From NCBI GenBank assembly GCA_947646655.1, contig CANSHI010000001.1, positions 61,570 through 125,569 of the forward strand: a DNA stretch of 64,000 bases, read 5' to 3'. Below are positions 47,235 to 55,632 of this stretch, piece after piece (positions within the stretch are counted from its first letter, which is position 1; each line of letters starts with the position of its first letter). This DNA comes from an uncultured bacterium (lineage in GTDB: Bacteria; Bacillota_I; Bacilli_A; RF39; UBA660). The position numbers were made by a program, and so were the translations under genes. The notes under the pieces are model-generated. The model ran no database searches. It worked only from the letters and a program-made list of their open reading frames with translations, and had not been told where the DNA came from.

Positions 47235-48821
47235 CTAGGCTTCTAAATTTTCTTCTCTATATGGATTACTCATCGTACCATCACCAATTAAAGTATCTAC
47301 ATATTCAGGAGTTAACGAGATAACTGGAACAGCCCCATAAATGTTACTATAAACATTATCATAGTATAAAGTACCACTCTTATCGATATTAAAAATTCGC
47401 GCATAGCCAGTACCACTCATAGTGCTTGGTGAAACTGACCAATATGCAACACCCTTATATAAGTAATAATTATTACTATTATTATTTGTCCTATACTTTC
47501 CACTTCCTGCTGCTACTATCTCATCTGCTGTTATCATTCCGACCTTTTGTCCTAACTTTCCATTCCCTTTCTCTGTATCTTCCTTCGTAAATGCATCATT
47601 CTTATTCTCACATTTGAATTTTGGTACTGGATTATTATAGTTTGGTCCTGACGAATTTGCTCCTAACCTTGCATCTGCTCCATATGCTGTTGCATTTATT
47701 CCATATCCTAATCCTGGATCACTTTCTATGCCTATTATTTCTTTTCCAGGTATTGTTCTGTCGTTACAAAATATATTGTCGCTTACGTAGTTGTCGTTCC
47801 CTTTATCTACTATATTTACCTTATACCAATTCTCTATTGTTGTCTTTATATCTGAATCTGTATCATTTGTTTGGGCTTCTTCTTTACTTGTACTTCTTTT
47901 TGTACCACTCGGTGCATACATATACCCTACATATTTTGCATCATTATAATTCATATTATAAGCTTGATTTGTTATTGCCAACCTATCTTTACTACTTGAC
48001 CCATTTCCATGAGCTTGTGTTCCATCATATATTATTCTTAAACTTCCATCACCATTTACTCGGATTATTCTCCAATAGAACCCTGCAAACTTTACATAGT
48101 TATCTTCTGTGGCACCTCTGTAATAATAACTCGTTCCATAGTCATCCTCCATTGCATATAATCCGTCTGCTGTCTCATCTGTTGTTGCTGCTTCTGCAAA
48201 GTTTGGGTTACCATCTTTAACAGTTTTACCTAGTTTTGCTAAAGTTTTTTCAGAAGGTGTTAAATCTTTCAATATACCTTCAGTTATTTTAAATTGTGTC
48301 TCTAACTTGGCTTGTAAATCTTCTGTCTGGTCAAAGTCTGTATAGTTTAAATTTATTATTAGCTTATAGTACTTTTTAGTTTTTGCGGGTATTGTTATTC
48401 CACTTGCTAATACTCTATCTTCAGCTACTTCAGTTTTAGGTACGTTTTTATTCGAGATTATTTCTGTATACTCACCATCTTCTGTATCAGATTCTAAAAA
48501 GTTATAAGTCATAGATCCTTCTAAATATGTATTTATTAAATTCATCCAACTGACACTTACTACTCCGTCTTTTGTTCCAGTATTCTCAATAGTAAAAGTC
48601 TTCTCTGCACTTTCTCCAAAGTTTAATTCTTTATTAAATCCATTATTACCATCACTAAAAGTTAGAGCCATTGATCCAGTCTCTACTGTTACTTCCTGAT
48701 TTTTATTTTGTCCTACTTGACCTATGAAGAAAGCGTATGATCCTAGAAAACCTACTAACATTAGGGAACATACTATAATTCCAATTACTATTCCTTTTCT
48801 TATATTTTTACTTTTTTCCAT
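47235..48821 (-). CDS. Surface-antigen family member D (first gene, behind the poly-G promoter)
   Basis: A 528-residue member and first gene of the D-C-B operon. It has an N-terminal basic stretch and signal helix (IRKGIVIGIIVCSLMLVGFLGSYAFF), the TasA/CalY-like domain to about residue 185, then the shared C-terminal half (DDYGTSYYYRGA, FAGFYWRIIRVNGDGS, FCNDRTIPGKE, KLGQKVGMITADEIVAAG, VPVISLTPEYV, GDGTMSNPYRE). Its promoter contains a G10 run between the -35 and -10 boxes, so expression of D, C and B should depend on tract length. The ATG has GAAGGGAA upstream. Confidence 0.87.
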   Translation of the reverse strand: MEKSKNIRKGIVIGIIVCSLMLVGFLGSYAFFIGQVGQNKNQEVTVETGSMALTFSDGNNGFNKELNFGESAEKTFTIENTGTKDGVVSVSWMNLINTYLEGSMTYNFLESDTEDGEYTEIISNKNVPKTEVAEDRVLASGITIPAKTKKYYKLIINLNYTDFDQTEDLQAKLETQFKITEGILKDLTPSEKTLAKLGKTVKDGNPNFAEAATTDETADGLYAMEDDYGTSYYYRGATEDNYVKFAGFYWRIIRVNGDGSLRIIYDGTQAHGNGSSSKDRLAITNQAYNMNYNDAKYVGYMYAPSGTKRSTSKEEAQTNDTDSDIKTTIENWYKVNIVDKGNDNYVSDNIFCNDRTIPGKEIIGIESDPGLGYGINATAYGADARLGANSSGPNYNNPVPKFKCENKNDAFTKEDTEKGNGKLGQKVGMITADEIVAAGSGKYRTNNNSNNYYLYKGVAYWSVSPSTMSGTGYARIFNIDKSGTLYYDNVYSNIYGAVPVISLTPEYVDTLIGDGTMSNPYREENLEA

Positions 48822-48857
48822 TTTTGTTTAACATTCCCTTCAGTTTATCCTAAGTCC

Positions 48858-48888
48858 ATTGTAACACCCCCCCCCCGAGAGTTGTCAA
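48858..48888 (-). promoter_or_regulatory. Promoter of the D-C-B operon with a G10 tract in the spacer
   Basis: On the minus strand: -35 TTGACA (48883-48888), spacer ACTCTC-G10-TGT (19 bases), -10 TACAAT (48858-48863) with an upstream TG, an extended -10. The G10 run (48867-48876) fills most of the spacer. The optimum spacing of 17 would need eight G. Confidence 0.85.
48867..48876. repeat. Poly-G(10) tract in promoter spacer
   Basis: Ten C on the plus strand, one of only three runs of nine or more G/C that I noticed in the window; all three sit at surface-antigen genes. Confidence 0.9.
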
Positions 48889-48979
48889 CAATCTCTTTTA
48901 AAAGACAAAACTTACATTTAATTTCTAAATCTTACTTAATCTTTCATATGCTCTAAATACGTTTATCCTATATAAAATT

Positions 48980-48998
48980 ATATACGTATTACGTATAT
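48980..48998. promoter_or_regulatory. Palindrome upstream of the D-C-B promoter, possible operator
   Basis: ATATACGTA, one base and TACGTATAT form a 19-base near-perfect palindrome, about 90 bases upstream of the -35 box. It has no T tract and is not a terminator. A dimeric regulator site is possible. Confidence 0.35.
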
Positions 48999-49058
48999 TT
49001 TTCAAGTGATTTATCTTTTTATCTCAGTTTATCATTAAATGATTTAAAATTTTGTCGA

Positions 49059-49092
49059 AAAAGAAAAAGCTTATCATTAAGAAATAAGCTTA
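49059..49092 (-). terminator. Terminator of the cohesin/dockerin-like protein gene
   Basis: AAGCTTAT, nine bases, ATAAGCTT, then TTTCTTTTT on the minus strand, just past the stop at 49090. Confidence 0.75.
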
Positions 49093-52000
49093 TTCAATTG
49101 TTTTGGTAAATAATTCTTTCTCTTTAAACTCATTTTGGTCGTTAGATAACTCGTTAGAGTCTAAATCATAATCACCATATACTTTAATAATGTATTTGTT
49201 ATTTTCTGCTTTAGTGAAAGTCAGTTCTTTGTCGATTGTATTTTCAAATACGATATTTCCTTCTTTATCAGTAACTATGGCTTTTAAATTATTTAACACA
49301 TTATCATTATCTTCGATATTTAGTTTAACTGTAACATTAGATTGATCTTCAATAGTCTCTACTTCCGTTATTACTGGTGTAGATTTAAGTATTTCAATTT
49401 TCTTTGTACAATCGATGTTTATTTCTTTCATGTTACTTAAAATAACACTTTCAAATTTAAGAACTTTAACACCAGCTTCTTCAAATGGATTAATCGTAAA
49501 TTTATATAAGTCATCTATTTTTTCAACGTCATAATATATTCCATCCACTTTAACTTTTATAGGTATATATTCTGATACGTTAGTCGATTTAAACCTTAAC
49601 TCGATCGATTCATTTTTATCGAAATAGAAGTCAATTTTATCATCTTTGTAAGAATCAATATTTGTTACTTCAAGTTTGTAATCTTTTATGATTCTATATT
49701 CGTTACTATACATGTTATAATCTGTAATTACGTTTGGACTTTCGGCATTTAGTTCACGAGTATCCAGTATAGCATCGATTACAACGTCTATATTGTATTT
49801 TACAGCATTTTCTAATACAAATTCGATGTTATTTTTACCTAAGATAATATTTTCTGATTTAACTATTTCTCCAGTTTCTTTGTTAGTAAGTCTTACTTCG
49901 CCTTTAGTAAATGCGTTGTCATTGTCGAAGAAGTCAAAGGCCATATTAATTTTGCTTTCTTCAATATTTTCTACTATTTCTAAATTGTCGAGAACTGGAT
50001 AATCTTTAAGTACATCTACTTTAATAGAAGTATTTACATTTGCTTCTAGGTTATTAGCTAAAATTACTTTTTGTGTCGAATATTCTTTAATACCAGCATA
50101 TTCATCGATAGGTATTTCAATAAAGTAAGTGTTTATGCCTGTTTTTTTAGCATCGTATATAATGTTATTGACAACAATTTGTTTAACCGATTCATTATAG
50201 TTAGAAGTTATATTGTAGTCTAGTCTGATGACACTGTTTTTATCAGGATATATATTTTCTGTTGTATGAGAATTGATGTATGCTTTAGGAACAGCTTTAA
50301 TATTTTGTTCACTCATCAAGACATCTTTATATACAAAGTCATTGCTTCCCGTTAAAAGATGATAGCTTGCAAAGACCTTAACTGTATAATTGCTAGAATC
50401 TTTTACAGCTATATTTCTATTGTAGTTTCCATCAGTTATATTTTCTGAATTAATCAGAGTACCTTTGTCATCGTAAATGTTAATTTTTACATTATCTATA
50501 GTTTTATCATTATCTGTAACATTAAAGTTAATATATAAGCGAGAATTATTGGCATCTTCATTTATATTTAAGTTATCTATTATAGGTTTTCTATTTAACA
50601 CTCTATAATTAGTGCTTACTTTTGTAAGAATTATTTTTCCATTCGATAATATAACTTTAGATATAGTCAGTGGTGAACCGTTTAAAAGAGTATTCGGTAT
50701 ATTAACTCGATACGTTCCTCCTCCTAGATTTGAGACTGGATATTCTCTACCAGCAATATTTACTTTTTTAGGTGCATACCCTGAAACATTTGAACTTTTG
50801 AATGTTAATGTTGTAGGAGTATCTTTTTCTAAATCTTTAGTAGCAACGCCATTTTGGATAAGTTTTAAATTGCTCATTTGGAAGCGGTAGTCAGTTACAA
50901 TTTTAAGATCGTAGCTATCCTCAATAGAACCATAGTATTCACCTGAGTTGGAACCACGATTATAATCTATCTTTATGTTGAACTTGTATGACACTGCATT
51001 GTCTAGAGATAGTTCGAGAGCATTTTTGCCTTTGTTTAGGTTCCCTTTTTTAACTACATTGCCATTAGAATCTACTAATTCATAATATGAGTTTACGATC
51101 GCATTATCATTATCAGTAATTGTTAGAGCAACACTCATTTTACTATTTTGTAAGTCTTCACGTGTTGCAAAGCCACTTAACATAGGGACATCTTTTAGAA
51201 CCATGACATTCGTTTTATAATCTACTTTAGCACTTCTTCCATTTGCTAATATGACTTCTGTTACATTGTAGTTATATTCTTTAGATTTATCTTTTAGGGG
51301 CATTTTAATAATATACTCATTTTTATTTTTAGATTTTTCTACACGATATTTTTTGCCGTCGATTAGTACATACTCTACTAGTTCATCATCAGTTACATTT
51401 GCTAAAAATCTAAGATCTATAATCGAACTTTTTTCGTATGCATTACTTTCCATAATGGCATCAGTAAGCGTAGCAGCGTATTCAGTTTTAGCATATGTCT
51501 TTCTTAAAAGGATAGATAAATCACTAGGAGTTATTTTCCCGTCACCATTCATGTCTGCTCGTTCCAAAGTAAAGTTCGATAAGAAATTTGAATTGATTAG
51601 ATGACTGGCAAGCGCTTCTACATCATTATAACTAATACTTTTGTCTTTATTTAGATCGCCTTTAGTGGCATCTATTCCAAAGAAAGCTGAAGCTGAAACG
51701 ATCTCAATTAAACAAAGTGTTGCGATTAGTGCTCTTTTTTGTCCAACACTGCTAATTCGTTTCATAGCTGTTTTATAAAGGAGTACTAGAACGATAGCGA
51801 TGACTAGTTCTAGTAAAATAAGAATGAGAGTATAGTAAATTCTTACTGGTTTAGATACCAAAGTATTAGAAGTAAAAGATTCTTCAACACGATTATTATT
51901 AAGTTCGCTAGGTCTTAGGTTGATAGATACTAAAGATGAGCTGTTGTCTAACTCAATATCTTCATCTTCATTAGCTACTATCATATCGTTTAGTTTGATA

Positions 52001-52377
52001 GAAGTGCTTTTGGGATTAATATTGTCCTTTAGTTTTAAATTAAACTTAATGATATCTTCGTTTAAAGTTGAACCATATTTATTAATAACTATAAGAGCAT
52101 GAGCATCTTTGTTATATTGATAGTCTGCCCACCCATTTTGTACTTCAAAGCTTTTTTCATCTATTTCAAAAATATTTTCGTCATAGTCAATTATACCTTG
52201 GAAAACATCTATTTTGTTGTTTCCTTCTTGTGTTAGCTTTATAGATACGGTTAAATCTTCGTCTTTAGTTATGTCACTTTTAGTAATTGCTTCTCCTTTA
52301 ATATTGAGCGCTAAAACATTTAGAGGTAACAATAAAATTACTAATAGGCTTAAAACTTTTAAATTTTTACACTTCAT
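49090..52377 (-). CDS. Large exported protein with cohesin-like domain, internal TM, dockerin-like pair and repeats
   Basis: A 1095-residue protein. In order: signal peptide (ending NVLA); a cohesin-like domain (about residues 25-155; GIIDYDENIFEID, VINKYGSTLN, DIIKFNLKLKD); a spacer; a transmembrane helix (about 182-205); a basic patch and a second hydrophobic stretch; a dockerin-type pair of calcium loops, DLNKDKSISYNDVEAL and DMNGDGKITPSDLSIL; then about 750 residues of repeats. Each repeat unit contains a DNDN motif (TITDNDNAI, VTDNDKTID, FDNDNAF, IEDNDNVL), which suggests beta-sandwich modules. The start ATG has AAAGGAG upstream. It lies in the surface-antigen island and may be a scaffold for surface proteins. 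The cellulosome type is unlikely: no cellulase is nearby. Confidence 0.8.
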   Translation of the reverse strand: MKCKNLKVLSLLVILLLPLNVLALNIKGEAITKSDITKDEDLTVSIKLTQEGNNKIDVFQGIIDYDENIFEIDEKSFEVQNGWADYQYNKDAHALIVINKYGSTLNEDIIKFNLKLKDNINPKSTSIKLNDMIVANEDEDIELDNSSSLVSINLRPSELNNNRVEESFTSNTLVSKPVRIYYTLILILLELVIAIVLVLLYKTAMKRISSVGQKRALIATLCLIEIVSASAFFGIDATKGDLNKDKSISYNDVEALASHLINSNFLSNFTLERADMNGDGKITPSDLSILLRKTYAKTEYAATLTDAIMESNAYEKSSIIDLRFLANVTDDELVEYVLIDGKKYRVEKSKNKNEYIIKMPLKDKSKEYNYNVTEVILANGRSAKVDYKTNVMVLKDVPMLSGFATREDLQNSKMSVALTITDNDNAIVNSYYELVDSNGNVVKKGNLNKGKNALELSLDNAVSYKFNIKIDYNRGSNSGEYYGSIEDSYDLKIVTDYRFQMSNLKLIQNGVATKDLEKDTPTTLTFKSSNVSGYAPKKVNIAGREYPVSNLGGGTYRVNIPNTLLNGSPLTISKVILSNGKIILTKVSTNYRVLNRKPIIDNLNINEDANNSRLYINFNVTDNDKTIDNVKINIYDDKGTLINSENITDGNYNRNIAVKDSSNYTVKVFASYHLLTGSNDFVYKDVLMSEQNIKAVPKAYINSHTTENIYPDKNSVIRLDYNITSNYNESVKQIVVNNIIYDAKKTGINTYFIEIPIDEYAGIKEYSTQKVILANNLEANVNTSIKVDVLKDYPVLDNLEIVENIEESKINMAFDFFDNDNAFTKGEVRLTNKETGEIVKSENIILGKNNIEFVLENAVKYNIDVVIDAILDTRELNAESPNVITDYNMYSNEYRIIKDYKLEVTNIDSYKDDKIDFYFDKNESIELRFKSTNVSEYIPIKVKVDGIYYDVEKIDDLYKFTINPFEEAGVKVLKFESVILSNMKEINIDCTKKIEILKSTPVITEVETIEDQSNVTVKLNIEDNDNVLNNLKAIVTDKEGNIVFENTIDKELTFTKAENNKYIIKVYGDYDLDSNELSNDQNEFKEKELFTKTIE

Positions 52378-52556
52378 AAAATCATTTACTCCTTTACTCT
52401 CTACGTTATAAAGTAATTTTACTATTTTTCAAGCATTTAGTCAATGATTTACACTTAATTTGTAAAAGTTTTTGGTTTATTTTTAAAAATATAAAAAAGC
52501 TAATACTGCAAAATTGAGTATTAGCCATAAAAACTGTTTAATATGAGATTGTGATA

Positions 52557-53219
52557 TTATTTTTTGGGTCTGAATCTTTGAATTTTGTCTTCCCCTTCTG
52601 GTGATACATAGCCTAGTTGTTCAAGGCACTCAGCATTTTCTAAAATAAGATCAATATCAGTTTTAGGTATTTGTTCAATATTTTGAAGATTAATCGGTTC
52701 GTCTTCTAAAAATTCTGTTGGATTGCTCATTTGTCTTTCAACAATTCCTTGAGTTAATGCAGTTGTATTCATTAAAACTGTAGGATTAGATTTAATATTA
52801 TCTAGTATTTTTTGTTTATTTTCTAAAAATGTTTTGTGCTTATCGATGTCTCGTAAAATGGTAGTATCTTTATAGACCATTATGCTAGAAATGATCAGTG
52901 TCGATGCAGGAATTAGGAAAAGAGCTGATGCGCTATATCCATAATAATTTAGACAACAAGTACTGAGAACTGATAAAACTATCAAATAGAATGCGGCTTT
53001 TACTGTAGAAGTAATATGGTTGTATAGTTGATTTTTCTTTTTACTAGAATGCTTAACTTGGTTTTCTAAAACTTTTAATATGCGACCAACTTCTTCTTCC
53101 GATTTTTGTCTTATTTCATTGTGTCCATCAGCGAAGAAAACGATAATTCTATCATCTAGTACTTCAAATTCTGTAATAAAATGTTCACTATCTTTTTTGT
53201 TTAATGCATAATTTTTCAT
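52557..53219 (-). CDS. Hypothetical two-helix membrane protein (paralogue of next gene)
   Basis: A 220-residue protein of unknown function: a cytosolic N-terminal part of about 75 residues, two transmembrane helices (about 75-118), and a charged C-terminal part of about 100 residues. The plan and the MKNY start match the gene just upstream. Its ATG shares a base with the upstream stop (TAATG), so it is translationally coupled. Confidence 0.7.
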   Translation of the reverse strand: MKNYALNKKDSEHFITEFEVLDDRIIVFFADGHNEIRQKSEEEVGRILKVLENQVKHSSKKKNQLYNHITSTVKAAFYLIVLSVLSTCCLNYYGYSASALFLIPASTLIISSIMVYKDTTILRDIDKHKTFLENKQKILDNIKSNPTVLMNTTALTQGIVERQMSNPTEFLEDEPINLQNIEQIPKTDIDLILENAECLEQLGYVSPEGEDKIQRFRPKK

Positions 53220-53851
53220 TATTTATTCCCTCTTTCGTGATTTTTAGGTTTAATACTTAATGTCTTCATAAGTTCTTGAACGTTTTCTAATGATGTAACT
53301 TCGATCGAATTAATATTGATCGGCGGTATATTTTCTATACCCATGTAGGTTGTTTTGTCTTTTTCAACCTCAATATTTTGTAAGGACATGTCATCTATAA
53401 TTTGGCTTAATTGTTCCGAGTTTAAGGATTTAATAGCTTCATTAATATCGTCAGAATAATCTAAAATCAATCTATTTTTTTGCAAATCATTTAAAAGATT
53501 TCTTTGTTTTAGTATCGAATTAGTGCTTATTCCTAATGTAATGATGCTAGTTGCCAAAAGTAAAATAGGTAGTCCCGGAATTACGAGCATAAGTAGAAGC
53601 ATAAATGATGCGAGAAAACTCATAAAAACAGATATATTATATTTGTTTTTCGTTTTTTGTTCAAATTTATATGAATTTTTAATTTGGTCTCTCATTTTTT
53701 TTAAAATGCTTATCATATTAGTTTTTGTACAATTGGCTGGAAGGATATTTCCAGAAGCATATTCGATTATTATTAGATTTCTTTCTTTATCATAACTAAA
53801 ATATTTAATAAATTCTTTAGAAGCTTCAAAGTCAGAAGTATAGTTTTTCAT
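53219..53851 (-). CDS. Hypothetical two-helix membrane protein
   Basis: A 210-residue protein, first of a coupled pair. It has a cytosolic N-terminal segment (EYASGNILPANCTKTNMISIL), a hydrophobic hairpin (residues about 73-112), then a charged C-terminal part with many Asn and Glu. No family was recognised. A role with the neighbouring surface-antigen genes is possible but only positional. Confidence 0.7.
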   Translation of the reverse strand: MKNYTSDFEASKEFIKYFSYDKERNLIIIEYASGNILPANCTKTNMISILKKMRDQIKNSYKFEQKTKNKYNISVFMSFLASFMLLLMLVIPGLPILLLATSIITLGISTNSILKQRNLLNDLQKNRLILDYSDDINEAIKSLNSEQLSQIIDDMSLQNIEVEKDKTTYMGIENIPPININSIEVTSLENVQELMKTLSIKPKNHERGNK

Positions 53852-53933
53852 TTTCTCTTCTCCATTCTGTCTTTATAATTATATGATTAAACTAAAGAAA
53901 AAAATATTAGAAAAGTCTAATATTTAGAAAAAA

Positions 53934-55526
53934 TTAAATTTCTGGTTCTTTGGACCTGTAAGGATTAGACAATGAACCATCTCCGATAAAAGTATTCACA
54001 TATTCAGGAGTTAATGATATGACTGGTATTAATGATCCATTTTGATTACTTGTTGCAAGATTTGCATAAAGATATCCTTTTACTACTCGAAGTATACGTG
54101 TACTTGAAGCATTAAAACTTGTAGGTGACATAGTCCAATACCAATTGTTTTTAAATAAGTATAAATATTCGTTTGTGATCTGACCCGAGTATTTTCCTGT
54201 ACCTCCTGCAAGAGCTTCATCTCCCGTTATTAATCCTATTTTGTGATTTAATTTGCCATTACCATTTTGTATATCACTTTTAGTGAAAGCATCGTTTTTG
54301 TTGAGACATTTAAATTCTGGCTTGGTTAATAAAGTTGGGTTCCATAGGTTCATTCTTATTGTTATACCATAAGAAGTTTTATTAGCACCATAGCCCAACC
54401 CTGTATCTCCACTTAAACCTGAAATTTTTTTATCTGCTATAGTTCTATCATTACAATAAATGATATCTGAAATTTGATCATCATATTTTGAAAGATTTTC
54501 TAAATACCAATTTTCTAAAGCAATTTTTATATCGGAATTTGTTTCGTTATATATAGCATTTTTAGAATCTTCATATCCTATTTCGCCAAAATTAGTTCTT
54601 TTAGTCGAAGCCACCCCATTCTCTCCTCCAAACATATACCCAACGTATTTGGCATCTCCATAACGTGTATGAAATGGTTGGTTTTCCATAGCCACTCTAT
54701 CTGCTGAGGGATCATCATTTGTGTGAGCATAAGTTCCATCATATAATATTTTCAATGATCCATCCCCATTGATTCTTATGATCCTCCAATAAAACCCTGC
54801 AAACTTAACATAATTGTTTTCAACAGCCCCTCTAAAATAATAACTTGTTCCATAGTTATCATCCAAAGAATATAATCCATCCTTTGTTTCATCTGTTGTT
54901 GCAGAGTTTGCAAAAATGGGATTTCCTGGTTTAGTTTTTAAGCCTAGTGAGTTTAAAGTATTTAAAGCCATTTCGTCAGGTCTTTTTAGACTAAAATTTG
55001 TAATAAATTTTGCATTTAAGTCTGCGGTTTGATCGATATGACTTAAATAATTTAAGGTTATTGTGAGTTTATAAAAGAGCTTCTTCTTGGGAGATATTAG
55101 ACCTAAATCAGCTAATATTCGAGATGCAGATCTATTACTTGTTGGAATGTTATTGTTTGCAATAATTTCATTGTATTCTCCATTTTCGTTTTCTGAATAA
55201 GCCAGTTGATAAGTTAGTGATCCTATGTTGTAAGTATTAATTAAATTATCAAAGTATAAAATAGCGGAAACATCTAAACTACCAGTGTTTTCTATCGTGA
55301 AGGTTTTAGTAATCGATTCTCCAAAATTTAATTTAGCATTTATTCCGTTATTACCATCACTAAAAGTAAGCTCAAACGTTCCAGTCTCTATAGTTACTTT
55401 TTGATTTTTATTATTGCCTATATTACTTATGAAATATGCGTATGAACTTAGGAAGCCTACTATATTTAAAGTACAAACTGTTAGTCCAATTATTAATCCT
55501 TTTTTAATACTCTTATTTTTTTCCAT
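53934..55526 (-). CDS. Surface-antigen family member E (behind a G11 promoter)
   Basis: A protein of about 530 residues with the family plan: basic start and signal helix (GLIIGLTVCTLNIVGFLSSYAYF), TasA/CalY-like half (VTIETGTFELTFSDGN), then the C-terminal half (DNYGTSYYFRGA, FAGFYWRIIRINGDGS, YCNDRTIADKK, IPVISLTPEYV, GDGSLSNPYR). The ATG at 55526 is chosen because an upstream extension to 55595 in the same frame runs through the poly-G promoter. The start has AAAGGGATAA upstream. The N-terminal half differs most from member D, the C-terminal block least. Expression should depend on the G11 promoter spacer. Confidence 0.85.
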   Translation of the reverse strand: MEKNKSIKKGLIIGLTVCTLNIVGFLSSYAYFISNIGNNKNQKVTIETGTFELTFSDGNNGINAKLNFGESITKTFTIENTGSLDVSAILYFDNLINTYNIGSLTYQLAYSENENGEYNEIIANNNIPTSNRSASRILADLGLISPKKKLFYKLTITLNYLSHIDQTADLNAKFITNFSLKRPDEMALNTLNSLGLKTKPGNPIFANSATTDETKDGLYSLDDNYGTSYYFRGAVENNYVKFAGFYWRIIRINGDGSLKILYDGTYAHTNDDPSADRVAMENQPFHTRYGDAKYVGYMFGGENGVASTKRTNFGEIGYEDSKNAIYNETNSDIKIALENWYLENLSKYDDQISDIIYCNDRTIADKKISGLSGDTGLGYGANKTSYGITIRMNLWNPTLLTKPEFKCLNKNDAFTKSDIQNGNGKLNHKIGLITGDEALAGGTGKYSGQITNEYLYLFKNNWYWTMSPTSFNASSTRILRVVKGYLYANLATSNQNGSLIPVISLTPEYVNTFIGDGSLSNPYRSKEPEI

Positions 55527-55562
55527 ACTTAAAATTATCCCTTTCAGTTTTATCCTATATCC

Positions 55563-55595
55563 ATTATACCACCCCCCCCCCCGGAGGGTTGTCAA
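55563..55595 (-). promoter_or_regulatory. Promoter of member E with a G11 tract in the spacer
   Basis: -35 TTGACA (55590-55595), spacer ACCCTCC-G11-TGG (21 bases), -10 TATAAT (55563-55568). The flanks (TTGACAAC, GGATATAGGATAAAACTGAA) match the D-operon promoter closely, so both switches share one ancestor. The optimum spacing of 17 would need seven G. Confidence 0.85.
55572..55582. repeat. Poly-G(11) tract in promoter spacer
   Basis: Eleven C on the plus strand, the longest of the three G/C runs noticed in the window. Confidence 0.9.
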
Positions 55596-55632
55596 GAATG
55601 AGTTTATAAATTATTAGTTTTAAATCACTTTT

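Noticed and set aside
47621..48220. Plus-strand frame of 199 codons rich in Leu and His
   Set aside because: Antisense of member D; composition is low-complexity and the other copies do not keep it open.
45840..48821. CRISPR-like or satellite repeats in the antigen island
   Set aside because: The repetition comes from paralogous coding blocks, not short spaced repeats.
49090..52377. Cellulosome scaffold
   Set aside because: Only one cohesin-like and one dockerin-like region, and no glycoside hydrolase in the window.
55527..55595. Upstream extension of member E to an earlier start through the poly-G run
   Set aside because: The extension runs through the -10 and -35 boxes and has no ribosome site; the ATG at 55526 has one and matches member D.
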